A stretch of 64,000 bases of DNA from Brachyspira murdochii DSM 12563 (GCF_000092845.1 NC_014150.1:1698919-1762918), one strand, 5' to 3'; positions 18,607 to 28,155 are shown, counted from the first letter of the stretch. Numbers and translations are program-made. Notes: a model not told the origin generated them from the letters alone.

Positions 18607-18890
18607 TATATACTTTAGATAACTTTATATCTATTATTTCTAATTTTGACGCTTGTATCATTTATAATATACTTATACCATAATGTTAAAAAAACATATA
18701 TACTTTTATCCATACATTTATGCCAGCTGTATTTTTGAATATTACAATCTAACTATATAAAACTATATAAAAAAATCTATTGTATTATAAATTTTTATAA
18801 TAGCTATATTATATAATGCTTATATACTTTATAAATATATAGCTTTTTTATTAAAAATCATATAGTGATAGTTTTCATTGATAATTACTA

Positions 18891-18919
18891 TTGACAGATA
18901 TATTTTAAAATTATATAAT
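18891..18919 (+). promoter_or_regulatory. Consensus promoter of the methionine-uptake operon
   Basis: TTGACA (18891-18896), 17 bases, TATAAT (18914-18919): a perfect sigma-70 match. The leader to the metN ATG is only about 70 bases and I see no S-box or other SAM riboswitch in it. Confidence 0.85.
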
Positions 18920-18995
18920 ACTTCAAAGTTTTATATATAATAATTTTTTTAAGTATATATAAACTTAATTATTATAACTTAATATTAGGAACTAT

Positions 18996-20048
18996 ATGAT
19001 AGTTTTAGAAAATGTCAGTAAAATATTCAAAACTGAAAAAAATAAGCAGCTTAATGCAGTAAATAATGTTTCTCTCAAAATAGAAAAAGGCGAAATATAC
19101 GGCATAATAGGCTTCTCAGGTGCTGGAAAGTCTACATTAGTTAGATGTATAAACTTACTTGAAAGGCCTACATCTGGAAAAGTATATATTGACGGCGAAG
19201 ATATTACAGCATTAAACCCTAGAGAATTGAGACAGAAAAGAAAAAAAATTGGAATGATATTTCAGCAGTTTAATTTATTTGCTTCAAGAACGGTATTTAA
19301 AAATGTAGCCTATCCTTTAAGATACAGAGGGCTTTCAAAAGAAGAGATAGAAAAAAAAGTAATGTCCTTGCTTGAACTTGTAGATATAAAAGAAAAGGCA
19401 TATGTTTATCCTTCTCAGCTAAGCGGCGGACAAAAACAAAGAGTAGCTATTGCAAGAGCTTTAGCCAATGATCCGAATATACTTTTATGTGATGAAGCCA
19501 CTAGTGCATTAGACCCGCAGACTACTTCTTCTATTTTAAAATTGTTAAAAAAATTAAATGAGAATTTGGGTATTACTATAGTTGTAATAACTCATGAGAT
19601 GAATGTAGTTAAAGAATTATGCCACAGAGTAGCAGTTATGAATAAGGGGAATTTAATAGAAGAAGGCGATATATTTGAAGTATTTTCGCACCCTAAAAAT
19701 AAAATTACTCAGGATTTTATAGATACTACTTCTAATCTTTCAAAAATATATACGCTTGTAGAAGAGAAGGATAATATTACAAAAATTAAAGCAGGCGAAT
19801 GTATAGTAAGATTAAAATACAAAAAAGAAAGTGTAGGTGAGGCTTTGGTTTCTCATGTTTCAAGGAAGTTCAATGTAGATCTTAATATAATATTCGGTAA
19901 TGTTGAGCTTATAGATGACAGTCTTTTAGGAGGGCTTGTTGTTATAATGCATGAAAAAGAAAAAGGCGGCATAACAAATACGCTAAACTTTCTTCAAGAA
20001 CAAAAAATAGACGTAGAGGTGATTACTGATGCTAGATATGATGAATAA
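18996..20048 (+). CDS. metN: Methionine ABC transporter ATP-binding protein
   Basis: Cytoplasmic ATPase of the MetNIQ importer for methionine. Walker A is GFSGAGKST (residues 39-47), the signature LSGGQ is near residue 141, and Walker B is LLCDEATSALDP. The last 80 or so residues form the NIL/ACT-like regulatory domain that in E. coli MetN binds methionine and shuts the pump (trans-inhibition). Length 350, as in the family. AGGA precedes the ATG. It overlaps metI by 20 bases, and the cognate lipoproteins follow downstream. Confidence 0.95.
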   Translation: MIVLENVSKIFKTEKNKQLNAVNNVSLKIEKGEIYGIIGFSGAGKSTLVRCINLLERPTSGKVYIDGEDITALNPRELRQKRKKIGMIFQQFNLFASRTVFKNVAYPLRYRGLSKEEIEKKVMSLLELVDIKEKAYVYPSQLSGGQKQRVAIARALANDPNILLCDEATSALDPQTTSSILKLLKKLNENLGITIVVITHEMNVVKELCHRVAVMNKGNLIEEGDIFEVFSHPKNKITQDFIDTTSNLSKIYTLVEEKDNITKIKAGECIVRLKYKKESVGEALVSHVSRKFNVDLNIIFGNVELIDDSLLGGLVVIMHEKEKGGITNTLNFLQEQKIDVEVITDARYDE

Positions 20049-20709
20049 TTTAATGCCTAATGTTATGGCTGATTTGCCGAGACTTTATCAAAGCATAATA
20101 CAGACATTTGTTATGCTTATTTATTCGGGTGTAATATCTTTTTTTATAGGCGGTTTTTTGGGCGTATTATTAATAGTTACAAAAAAATTCGGTATTATGG
20201 AAAATATATTGGTGTATGAAGTATTAAGTAAGGTTATAAATTTCTTTAGAGCAATACCATTTATAATACTACTTGCCATGCTTGTACCTCTTACAAGATT
20301 TATAATGGGTACTGCTATTGGTGTAAAGGGAGCTATAATACCTTTAATATTCGGAACAGTGCCTTTCTTCGCAAGACAAATAGAGAGTGCATTATCAGAA
20401 GTTAATCCCGGTCTTGTAGAGGCTGCTCAGTCTATGGGATCATCTCCTATAGCGATAATATTCAGAGTATATTTAAAAGAAAGTATTGCTCCGATAGCTA
20501 GAGGAACTACTATAACTGCTATCAGTTTAATAGGGCTTACTGCTATGGCTGGTGCTGTAGGTGCGGGCGGACTTGGTACTTATGCTATACAGTCTGGATA
20601 TTATAGAAATAAACTTGATATTATATATGTATCTGTAATACTTTTAGTTATATTAGTAGGTATTATACAGGCTATAGGAAACTTTGTGGTAAAAAAAGCA
20701 ACACATTAA
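20029..20709 (+). CDS. metI: Methionine ABC transporter permease
   Basis: Inner-membrane permease partner of MetN, with five or six membrane segments. The EAA loop that docks onto the ATPase is visible as VNPGLVEAAQSMGSSP, and the MetI block ISLIGLTAMAGAVGAGGLG follows. Length 226. The ATG at 20029 lies inside the end of metN with GAGG at 20013-20016, so translation is coupled. Confidence 0.95.
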   Translation: MLDMMNNLMPNVMADLPRLYQSIIQTFVMLIYSGVISFFIGGFLGVLLIVTKKFGIMENILVYEVLSKVINFFRAIPFIILLAMLVPLTRFIMGTAIGVKGAIIPLIFGTVPFFARQIESALSEVNPGLVEAAQSMGSSPIAIIFRVYLKESIAPIARGTTITAISLIGLTAMAGAVGAGGLGTYAIQSGYYRNKLDIIYVSVILLVILVGIIQAIGNFVVKKATH

Positions 20710-20764
20710 ATTTTATCAATAAAATAATTAAAAAAATAATTTAATTTATAAAGGAAATTTATTT

Positions 20765-21733
20765 ATGAATAATACTATAAGCAATTCTATAAAAAGAAGA
20801 AAATTTGTTTTAATCGGAGCAGGTCATGTAGGCTCGCATGCAGGATATGCATTAGCAGCACAGGGGCTTGCCGAAGAGATAGTTTTTATCGATATAGACG
20901 AAAAGAAAGCATTTTCTCAGGCTTTGGATATATTTGATTCTACAGTATATCTTCCTCATAGGGTGGAAGTTAAAGCAGGAAATTACAGCGATATTGACGA
21001 TGCAGATATAATGGTAGTATGTGCTGGTCCATTGCCTAATATGAATCAAACTAGAATGGATACTTTAGGTGCCACTATAGAAGTGATGAAAGATATAATA
21101 GAGAAAATAAAAAAGACTAAGTTTAACGGCATAATAATAAATATATCAAACCCTGCCGATGTTATCACTCACTATCTTCAAAACAAATTAAACTACGACC
21201 CAAAAAGAATTATATCTACAAGCACAACATTAGACTCAGCAAGATTGAGAAGAGCAATATCTGAAGCTATCAATATAGATCAAAAATCAATATATGCCTA
21301 TGCTTTGGGAGAGCATGGAGAAAGTCAAATGGTAGCTTGGTCAGCTGTAACTATAGCTGGAAAACCTTTATTTGAACTAATGAAAGAAAAAGAAAAATAT
21401 TCAAAATTAGATTTAAATGAACTTGCAAGTAAAGGCAGAAGAGGAGGCTGGGAAGTTTTGGGAGGCAAAGGATCTACTGAGTTTGGAATAGGTACTTCCT
21501 TAGCTGAAGTTGCACGTGCTGTACTTTCTGATGAACATAGAGTGCTTCCAGTATCAGTTTATTTAAATGGCGAATATGGACAAACTGATGTTTATGCCTC
21601 TGTACCTGCTGTACTTGGAAAAGACGGGGTTGAAGAGATAATAGAGCTTAATATGGACGATGAAGAGAAAAAATTATTTAATGCTTCATGTGAAGTGATG
21701 AAAAAAAATTATGAATTAGCTTTAAGTATGTAA
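20765..21733 (+). CDS. NAD-dependent lactate/malate dehydrogenase family protein, substrate uncertain
   Basis: A 322-residue 2-hydroxyacid dehydrogenase. The Rossmann motif is GAGHVGS (18-24), the NAD-binding aspartate follows in FIDIDE, and the catalytic residues are present: the Asp/Arg pair in STTLDSARLR and the histidine in GEHGES. The residue that selects substrate (Gln in lactate, Arg in malate dehydrogenases, in AGxxQKPGETR) aligns with Pro91 in AGPLPNMNQTR, so neither activity can be assumed. A role on larger 2-hydroxy or 2-oxo acids, such as those from methionine or branched amino acids, would fit its place between metI and the metQ-like genes, but that is inference. AAAGGA precedes the ATG. 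Confidence 0.85.
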   Translation: MNNTISNSIKRRKFVLIGAGHVGSHAGYALAAQGLAEEIVFIDIDEKKAFSQALDIFDSTVYLPHRVEVKAGNYSDIDDADIMVVCAGPLPNMNQTRMDTLGATIEVMKDIIEKIKKTKFNGIIINISNPADVITHYLQNKLNYDPKRIISTSTTLDSARLRRAISEAINIDQKSIYAYALGEHGESQMVAWSAVTIAGKPLFELMKEKEKYSKLDLNELASKGRRGGWEVLGGKGSTEFGIGTSLAEVARAVLSDEHRVLPVSVYLNGEYGQTDVYASVPAVLGKDGVEEIIELNMDDEEKKLFNASCEVMKKNYELALSM

Positions 21734-21824
21734 TAAATACTTGATATAAAATATCATAAAATAATAAATAAAAAACAACACTATAAAATTAATAAATGAA
21801 TTTATTTCTTGGAGAATCAAATAT

Positions 21825-22625
21825 ATGAAAAGGATCATTTTATTTTTGAGCATGACTTTATTTTTAGCTTCATGTTCATCTGGCAATAAGAATGAAAATG
21901 TTGTAAAGGTTGGGTATATAGGAGAGTCTGACAGAGTTATTTGGCAGGAGGTTATGAGACAGGTTTCTAATGATAATATAAAAATAGAGCTTGTATCATT
22001 CGGAGATTATCTTCTTCCAAATCAGGCTTTAAATGACGGTGATATAGATATGAATAATTTTCAGCATTATGCTTTCTTTAACAATGAAGTAGAAACTAAA
22101 GGATATAAATTAACTGCTATAGCTGATACTTGTCTTGCTGCTATGAATATCTATTCTGACAATATAACAAATGTTGATGAAGTAAAAGAGAATGATAAAA
22201 TAGCCATACCTAATGATCCATCAAACGGAGGAAGAGCTTTAAAAGTTTTGGAAGCTGCTGGTCTTATAAAATTAAGAGATAAGAATATAGCAAATCCAGT
22301 ATTAAACGATATATCAGAAAATAAACTTAATTTGGATATAATAGAAGTTGATGCTGGAAGTATATACAGCCTTCTTCCAGATGTGGCTTGTGCTGTAATT
22401 AACTGTAATTTTGCTCTGAACTTCGGTCTTAATCCAGATAAAGATTCTATATATAAAGATAATCCTACAAACTATGCAGATAAAAATTATATAAACCTTA
22501 TAGCTGTACGAGAAGAAGATAAAGACAATGAAATATACAAAAAAATAGTGAATGCTTATCAGTCAGACGAGGTTAAAGAAATTTATAGTAATGACTTTAA
22601 GGGGGCTTATATAGCGGTTTGGTAA
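21825..22625 (+). CDS. MetQ/NlpA-type lipoprotein 1 of 5 (Blp/BmpB family)
   Basis: A substrate-binding lipoprotein of the MetNIQ system with a lipobox ending at Cys17 (FLASC). It has the family landmarks: VGYIGESDR near the N-terminus, NQALNDGDIDMNNFQHYA, and the ligand loop IPNDPSNGGRALKVLEAAGL. Family members bind L-methionine or related amino acids and hand them to MetI. In B. hyodysenteriae proteins of this type (BmpB, BlpA/E/F/G) are immunodominant lipoproteins. It differs from copies 4 and 5 by NNFQHYA and AVINCNFALNFG. A GGAG site precedes the ATG. Confidence 0.92.
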   Translation: MKRIILFLSMTLFLASCSSGNKNENVVKVGYIGESDRVIWQEVMRQVSNDNIKIELVSFGDYLLPNQALNDGDIDMNNFQHYAFFNNEVETKGYKLTAIADTCLAAMNIYSDNITNVDEVKENDKIAIPNDPSNGGRALKVLEAAGLIKLRDKNIANPVLNDISENKLNLDIIEVDAGSIYSLLPDVACAVINCNFALNFGLNPDKDSIYKDNPTNYADKNYINLIAVREEDKDNEIYKKIVNAYQSDEVKEIYSNDFKGAYIAVW

Positions 22626-22650
22626 TATTTGTAATGAATATAGGTTTTTT

Positions 22651-23448
22651 ATGACGAAGAAATTTTATATATTTTTTTTATTAATAATAATATCATATTC
22701 ATGCAGCTGCAGCAATAATGCAGAAATTATAAAGATAGGGCATATAGGCGAGTTTGATTCGGATATATGGAATCAGATAAATAAAGAGATCGAACAGGAT
22801 AATTGTAAATTAGATATTGTTTATTTTAATGATTATGAACTTCTAAACAAGGCATTAAATGACGGTGATATTGATTTGAATGCTTTTCAGAATTATATTT
22901 ATTTTGTAAATGAAACGAATGAGCATAATTATAAACTTTCTATTTTGGAGAGAACTTTTGTAGCACCTATGCATATATATTCAAAGAATTTTACAAATAT
23001 AAATCAAATACATTCAAATTCTAAAATAGCTATTCCCATTGATAAAGTAAACTTATCTAGGTCTTTGCAGATATTAGAAGAGGCAGGTTTGATTAAATTA
23101 GAAAGACATAATAATAACTTTTATTCTTTAAGCAATATTTCTGAAAATAATTTAAACTTGGAAATTATACCTATGGAAGCAAGTATAATATATTATAATC
23201 TCGATAAAATAGATGCAGCAATAGTTAATTATAGATTTATCACCGATTATCATAATTATAATATTATATATTATGATGATGTAACAAAATATTCACCTCA
23301 GGGACAAAAGGCATATGTTAATTTAATTGTATGCCGTGAAAAAGATAAATCGTATAATATTTATAATTTTATAGCCGTAAGCTATAAACAAAAAATTAAA
23401 TCTAAAATAGAAGAAAATAAATTAAAAGGGCTTATCGTTATTGATTAA
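22651..23448 (+). CDS. Divergent MetQ-like lipoprotein 2 of 5
   Basis: It has a lipobox (the cysteine is at 18 or 20; ISYSCSCS) and keeps the family frame (IGHIGEFDSDIW, NKALNDGDIDLNAFQNYI). The ligand loop is changed: where copies 1, 4 and 5 read NDPxNGGRALKVL, it reads IDKVNLSRSLQIL, so the Asn-Asp-Pro and Gly-Gly are lost. Overall it is richer in Asn, Tyr and Ile. The start has only a minimal AGG site and lies 25 bases after copy 1. It may bind a different ligand or serve as a surface antigen rather than a methionine receptor; this is inference. Confidence 0.85.
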   Translation: MTKKFYIFFLLIIISYSCSCSNNAEIIKIGHIGEFDSDIWNQINKEIEQDNCKLDIVYFNDYELLNKALNDGDIDLNAFQNYIYFVNETNEHNYKLSILERTFVAPMHIYSKNFTNINQIHSNSKIAIPIDKVNLSRSLQILEEAGLIKLERHNNNFYSLSNISENNLNLEIIPMEASIIYYNLDKIDAAIVNYRFITDYHNYNIIYYDDVTKYSPQGQKAYVNLIVCREKDKSYNIYNFIAVSYKQKIKSKIEENKLKGLIVID

Positions 23449-23465
23449 TAATTGAGGAGCAAAAA

Positions 23466-24263
23466 ATGAATAATAAAATATTAAAAATAATGATATTATT
23501 ATTTCTGATTATTTCATGCAGTAAAGAAAATAAAAAAGATATTACTGTAAAGCTAGGATGCATAGGAGAGCTTGATACTTATGTATTAGAATCTTTAAAA
23601 GGAAAATTAGAAAAAGAAAATATAATTTTAGATTTGATAACTTTTTCGGATTACAGCGTATTAAATAAGGCTTTAGTAAGCAAGGCAATAGACTTAAATC
23701 ATTTTCAGCATTATGCTTATTTTGTAAATGAAACCAATAAAAACGATTACTACTTATCTATTATAGCAAAAACATTTATAGCTGATATGAATATGTATTC
23801 GGATAATCTTACCAATATAGGACAAATAGGATTAAAATCTAAAATAGCAGTTCCTGAAGATGATATAAATTTATCAAGGGCACTTAAAATATTAGATTCT
23901 ATAGGTTTTATACGATTAAAAGAAAATAATAATAAAAATCATAATTTTACATTTGATGATGTAAGAGAGAACTATTTGCTTCTTGAGTTTGTACCGATAA
24001 AATCAAGCGATATGCATTCTATTATCTCAAAAGTTGATGCGGCTATTGTAAATTACCATTTCAATTTTGATTTTAGAAACAGTAATATTATATACAAAGA
24101 TGATCCAAGTAAATATCAGTCAGACATGTATGTTAATGTAGTGGCAGCAAGGCTTGAAGATGAAAATAATATAACTTATAAAACTATAGCAAATCTTTAT
24201 AAGGAAAAAGTATCAGAGCTTATAAATTCAGGTAAAATAGAAAGCATTACGATGATTGATTAA
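23466..24263 (+). CDS. Divergent MetQ-like lipoprotein 3 of 5
   Basis: It has a lipobox ending at Cys18 (LFLIISC) and the NlpA/MetQ frame (LGCIGELDTYV, NKALVSKAIDLNHFQHYA). Like copy 2 it has a diverged ligand loop (PEDDINLSRALKIL) and an acidic, Asn-rich middle. Copies 2 and 3 share NLSR at the loop, which points to a common ancestor after they split from the others. GAGGAG lies eight bases before the ATG, and it follows copy 2 by only 17 bases. Confidence 0.85.
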   Translation: MNNKILKIMILLFLIISCSKENKKDITVKLGCIGELDTYVLESLKGKLEKENIILDLITFSDYSVLNKALVSKAIDLNHFQHYAYFVNETNKNDYYLSIIAKTFIADMNMYSDNLTNIGQIGLKSKIAVPEDDINLSRALKILDSIGFIRLKENNNKNHNFTFDDVRENYLLLEFVPIKSSDMHSIISKVDAAIVNYHFNFDFRNSNIIYKDDPSKYQSDMYVNVVAARLEDENNITYKTIANLYKEKVSELINSGKIESITMID

Positions 24264-24366
24264 TATGAATTAAAAGTATATACTGAAGCTATTTTGCAGA
24301 TTTAATTAATTTAAATATATTAATTATTTCAATTATAAACTATAAATTTATTTTAAGGAGAAAAAA

Positions 24367-25167
24367 ATGAAAAAGATTTTATTATTGTTTATGACAATTA
24401 TAATATTATCATGCGGCTCTAATAATCAAAAAGGCACTGTAGTAAAAATAGGGCATGTGGGAGAATCTGACAGAATCACATGGAAACCTGTTATTGAAAA
24501 GTTAGCTAAAGAGGGTATAACTGTAGAGTTAGTATCTTTTTCTGATTATACTTTGCCTAATCAGGCTTTAAATGACGGAGAAATAGATTTAAACGCCTTT
24601 CAGCACTTTGCTTATTTTAATAATGAATTAGCATCAAGAAATTATGATCTTACAGCAATAGGAACTACATTTATATCATCTATGAATATATATTCAAAAA
24701 ATATTACAAATGTAAGCGAGCTTAAAAATAATGATAAAATAGCAATACCTAATGATCCTGCAAACGGCGGAAGGGCTTTAAAAGTTTTGGAGGCTGCTGG
24801 AGTTATTAAAGTAAATCCAGAAGCAGGAGATTCTCCAAGTATTGATGATATAACAGAAAATCCTCTTAATATAGAATTAGTAGAAGTGGATGCAGGAAGT
24901 TTATACAGTCTTCTTCCAGATGTTGCCTGTGCTGTTATAAATGGAAATTATGCTATTGACTTCGGACTTAATCCGGGTTCTGATTATATATTTAAAGATG
25001 ATCCTTCTATATACACTGGAAACTCTTTTTATAATTTGATAGCTGCTAGAACTGAAGATAAAGATAATGAAATATACAAAAAAATAGTAGAAGCATATCA
25101 GTCTCCAGAAGTAGAAAAAGTATATGCAGAAGATTTCAAAGGGGCATACTTACCTACTTGGAAATAA
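24367..25167 (+). CDS. MetQ/NlpA-type lipoprotein 4 of 5
   Basis: A lipoprotein with Cys16 (IIILSC), 266 residues, of the canonical type: VGESDRITWKPVIEKL, NQALNDGEIDLNAFQHFA and NDPANGGRALKVLEAAGV are all intact. It is very close to copy 5 (shared EEGITVELVSFSDYT-like and NGNYAIDFGLNPG blocks). A strong AAGGAG precedes the ATG. The hairpin at 25201 lies after it and may reduce read-through to copy 5. Likely a methionine-binding partner of MetNI. Confidence 0.92.
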   Translation: MKKILLLFMTIIILSCGSNNQKGTVVKIGHVGESDRITWKPVIEKLAKEGITVELVSFSDYTLPNQALNDGEIDLNAFQHFAYFNNELASRNYDLTAIGTTFISSMNIYSKNITNVSELKNNDKIAIPNDPANGGRALKVLEAAGVIKVNPEAGDSPSIDDITENPLNIELVEVDAGSLYSLLPDVACAVINGNYAIDFGLNPGSDYIFKDDPSIYTGNSFYNLIAARTEDKDNEIYKKIVEAYQSPEVEKVYAEDFKGAYLPTWK

Positions 25168-25200
25168 TTTTATTTTAATGATAATTTATTATAGTATTTT

Positions 25201-25250
25201 TAGACTTACTGCAAAAATAAATTGTAGTTTTGCAGCAAGTCTATTTATTT
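25201..25250 (+). terminator. Hairpin between lipoprotein genes 4 and 5
   Basis: AGACTTACTGCAAAA pairs with TTTTGCAGCAAGTCT (one mismatch) and is followed by ATTTATTTATT. A partial terminator or mRNA-stabilising hairpin. Confidence 0.65.
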
Positions 25251-25254
25251 ATTA

Positions 25255-25281
25255 TTGAAATTATTATAAAAATAATATAAT
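25255..25281 (+). promoter_or_regulatory. Possible own promoter of lipoprotein gene 5
   Basis: TTGAAA (25255-25260) and TATAAT (25276-25281) are 15 bases apart, shorter than ideal, directly after the hairpin. Confidence 0.4.
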
Positions 25282-25321
25282 CTAATATGAAATTATTACC
25301 TAATAAAAGGAGAAAATAAAT

Positions 25322-26131
25322 ATGAAAAAGATTTTATTATTGATATTGTCTATGACATTTATAATATTATCATGTCAAGGTTCAAAAACAGATGCAAACA
25401 AAACTGTAAAGGTTGGATTTGCAGGAGAGTCTGATTATCAGATTTGGGATCCTATAGTAGAAAAATTAGCTGAAGAGGGTATCACTGTAGAATTAGTATC
25501 ATTCTCTGACTACACTATACCTAATCAGGCTTTAAATGACGGTGAAATAGACTTGAACGCTTTTCAGCATTATGCATACTTTAATGATGAAGTATCAAAT
25601 AAAAAATATAATATCACTGCTATAGCTGATACTTATATATCTGCTATGAATATTTATTCTACTAATATTACAGATGTAAGTCAGGTAAAAAATGGCGATA
25701 AAATAGCTATACCTAATGATCCTTCTAATGGCGGAAGAGCTTTAAAAGTGCTTCAGGCTGCAGGACTTATTAAAGTAAAACCAGAGGCAGGAGATACTCC
25801 TTCTGTAAGCGATATAACAGAAAATCCTCTTAATCTTCAAATAATAGAAATGGATGCTGGTGCTATTTACGGAGTGCTTCCAGATGTTGCTTGTGCTGTT
25901 ATAAATGGAAACTATGCAATTGACTTCGGGCTTAATCCGGGAAAAGACTATATATTTAAAGATGATCCTTCTATTTACAGCGGAAAATCTTTTGTAAACT
26001 TAATTGCTGCTAGAACTAAAGATAAAGACAATGAACTATACAAAAAAGTTGTAGAAACTTATCAGTCTGATATAGTAGAAAAAGTTTATAATGAAAACTT
26101 TTTAGGTTCTTATCTTCCTACTTGGAAATAA
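25322..26131 (+). CDS. MetQ/NlpA-type lipoprotein 5 of 5
   Basis: A lipoprotein with Cys18 (TFIILSC), 269 residues and canonical landmarks: VGFAGESDYQIWDPI, NQALNDGEIDLNAFQHYA, NDPSNGGRALKVLQAAGL and CAVINGNYAIDFGLNPG. It is closest to copy 4, with which it shares more than half its residues by eye; these two look like the most recent duplication in the cluster. AAAAGGAG stands before the ATG. It closes the cluster, with a strong terminator beyond. The role inferred is methionine capture and delivery to MetNI, and surface antigenicity is known for the family in this genus. Confidence 0.92.
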   Translation: MKKILLLILSMTFIILSCQGSKTDANKTVKVGFAGESDYQIWDPIVEKLAEEGITVELVSFSDYTIPNQALNDGEIDLNAFQHYAYFNDEVSNKKYNITAIADTYISAMNIYSTNITDVSQVKNGDKIAIPNDPSNGGRALKVLQAAGLIKVKPEAGDTPSVSDITENPLNLQIIEMDAGAIYGVLPDVACAVINGNYAIDFGLNPGKDYIFKDDPSIYSGKSFVNLIAARTKDKDNELYKKVVETYQSDIVEKVYNENFLGSYLPTWK

Positions 26132-26149
26132 ATTAATTGTAAATAAAAA

Positions 26150-26188
26150 TTAAGCCCTATATACTTTTTATATATAGGGCTTTTTTAA
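26150..26188 (+). terminator. Rho-independent terminator of the methionine/lipoprotein cluster
   Basis: AAGCCCTATATA (26152-26163) pairs perfectly with TATATAGGGCTT (26171-26182), then a run of T. Confidence 0.9.
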
Positions 26189-26231
26189 TTGTTTGTATAA
26201 TTATTTAATTAATTTTTTAACTAATTAATAA

Positions 26232-27857
26232 TTACTCCCATAAATTTATATTATTATAGTATTTATCCAAACTATCGCTGAACCATCTGCCATTCATTAC
26301 ATTTTTTATCATCTTATCTTTTAATTCTTCAGATAATTCAGTATCATTATTCATTTCATTTATAATATCTTCGTATGTTGTACTAACACTCTTTGATTCA
26401 TATACTGCTTTATCATCTTTGGCATCTAATACCATAGAAAGATGAGTTTCATTATTCCATCTCTCCCAAGTGTTTAAATTATCAGAATTAGGATCTCCTG
26501 TATAGAGGAAGTTTTTTAAATATTGATTGAATACATCAGAAACATCTTTATATGAAGCAGATGAAAATAGATTATTATCTATATTTTTATAATTATGTTC
26601 TTTAGCAAGCATAGGTATAAATATACCATGAAAAGCACCGAATGTCGGTATTTTATAGTCTGAAGTATAATCTCCGTAGTTTATAGAACATAGATATATA
26701 GGAGCATTATAATTATATTCGCTCATTTTTTCTGCTGAGGCTTCTGCATTAAAGTATGCATACATTTTGCTTCCGTATTTTATTGCGAAAGTTTTTGCTT
26801 TTTCTATATCTTCTGCACTGTAATTAGTCATATCTTCTGAAGAGAAATATGAATCTCCATTTGCAAACATGCTGAACTCTGTATTTCCAGTAAGCATTAT
26901 AATAGGTACGGCATTATAATCTTCTGTATCAAAACCGGCTTTAGGTAATACTTCATCATCTCCATAAAGATGAGGGAATACACTCATTCTTATGCCTGCA
27001 TTTCCCATAAGAGGTATTAATCTTTCTGAAGATATGCTGTATAAATAGTCAGAAACATCAGCTCCTGAAGTTAAAAGCCAGTTTACAGCTTCTTCTTCGC
27101 TTGCTGCTTTGCCGTCTTCTACTGCAAGAGGTGCTATTGCTTTTGCTATTTGTCTTCTGCTTAATGTTTCATCAGCTATAGTCATACCGCCGCTGAATGC
27201 TATAGCTTTTTGGAATTTACCTTTGAATATAGGGCTTACCAATAATGCCATTACATCTCTTCCGCCTGCACTAAATCCTGATATTGTAACATTTTCAGGG
27301 TCTCCTCCAAAAGATGCTATATTATTTTTTACCCAGTCTAAAGCTAATGCTATATCCAAAAGAGTATAATTTCCTGTTGTATTAGTTTCATTAATAAGAG
27401 CAGGTAAATTATTAAAACCTAATAATCCCAAACGGTAATTAACAGAAACAAATACTATATCATCTTTTAAAACCATATCTGTACCTATAAGTTCTTTTGT
27501 ATTTCCAGTCTGATTGTTTCCTCCATGCAAAAATACCAACACTGGTAAATCTTTGGCACCTTCTTTACTATATATATCCAAATTCAAACAGTCTTCACTT
27601 CCAACTACTTCATTTCCGCTTAACTGCAAAGCTAGTCCCTTCCACACTGAAGCATCATATTCATTACTCCAACTATCTGGATTTTGAGGAGCCTGCCAGC
27701 GTGAAGCCTTACCATAAGGAACACTGTACCATACTAAAGCTCCGTTTTCTTTTGTGCCTTTTACTTTTCCGAATTGTGTGTCTCTTATAGTTTCGCTATT
27801 ATTACTGCAGCTTAAAATTAAAAAAAGAGAAAAAAATAATAAAACATTCTTTTTCAT
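26232..27857 (-). CDS. Type B carboxylesterase, predicted lipoprotein
   Basis: An alpha/beta hydrolase of the carboxylesterase type B family (p-nitrobenzyl esterase-like), 541 residues. A lipobox ends at Cys17 (LILSC), so it is anchored in an envelope membrane. The oxyanion hole is FLHGGNN, the family block SEDCLNLDIY is present, and the nucleophile elbow reads GFSAGG; the usual residue before the serine is Glu (GESAGG), here Phe. The acid and histidine of the triad are probably in the DEVLPKAG and FHGIF regions. It would split carboxylic esters outside the cytoplasm; the substrate is unknown. It is transcribed alone towards the lipoprotein cluster. Confidence 0.88.
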   Translation of the reverse strand: MKKNVLLFFSLFLILSCSNNSETIRDTQFGKVKGTKENGALVWYSVPYGKASRWQAPQNPDSWSNEYDASVWKGLALQLSGNEVVGSEDCLNLDIYSKEGAKDLPVLVFLHGGNNQTGNTKELIGTDMVLKDDIVFVSVNYRLGLLGFNNLPALINETNTTGNYTLLDIALALDWVKNNIASFGGDPENVTISGFSAGGRDVMALLVSPIFKGKFQKAIAFSGGMTIADETLSRRQIAKAIAPLAVEDGKAASEEEAVNWLLTSGADVSDYLYSISSERLIPLMGNAGIRMSVFPHLYGDDEVLPKAGFDTEDYNAVPIIMLTGNTEFSMFANGDSYFSSEDMTNYSAEDIEKAKTFAIKYGSKMYAYFNAEASAEKMSEYNYNAPIYLCSINYGDYTSDYKIPTFGAFHGIFIPMLAKEHNYKNIDNNLFSSASYKDVSDVFNQYLKNFLYTGDPNSDNLNTWERWNNETHLSMVLDAKDDKAVYESKSVSTTYEDIINEMNNDTELSEELKDKMIKNVMNGRWFSDSLDKYYNNINLWE

Positions 27858-28155
27858 TTTTGTTATCCTTAAAATAAATTATTCTTTTGAACGAATTATA
27901 TTATAATACTTTTATCTATTCTTTTGTTAAGAAATAGTGAGTAATTTATATAAAATTTATATTTTGCTATATAAAAATGCCGTACATTAAAACATATAAT
28001 ACATATAAATTGATACATGTATTATTTTATATATTAAAAGATACACTGTAGTCATGCTGTATACATTTCTATATCTAAAATAAAATACTAATTTAATACT
28101 TGAAAAAACAGAAAATATTTATATCTTTAATATGATAATAAACTGGAGAAAGATT

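Noticed and set aside
18919-18996. SAM riboswitch before metN
   Set aside because: The leader is about 70 bases and shows none of the S-box blocks or a terminator.
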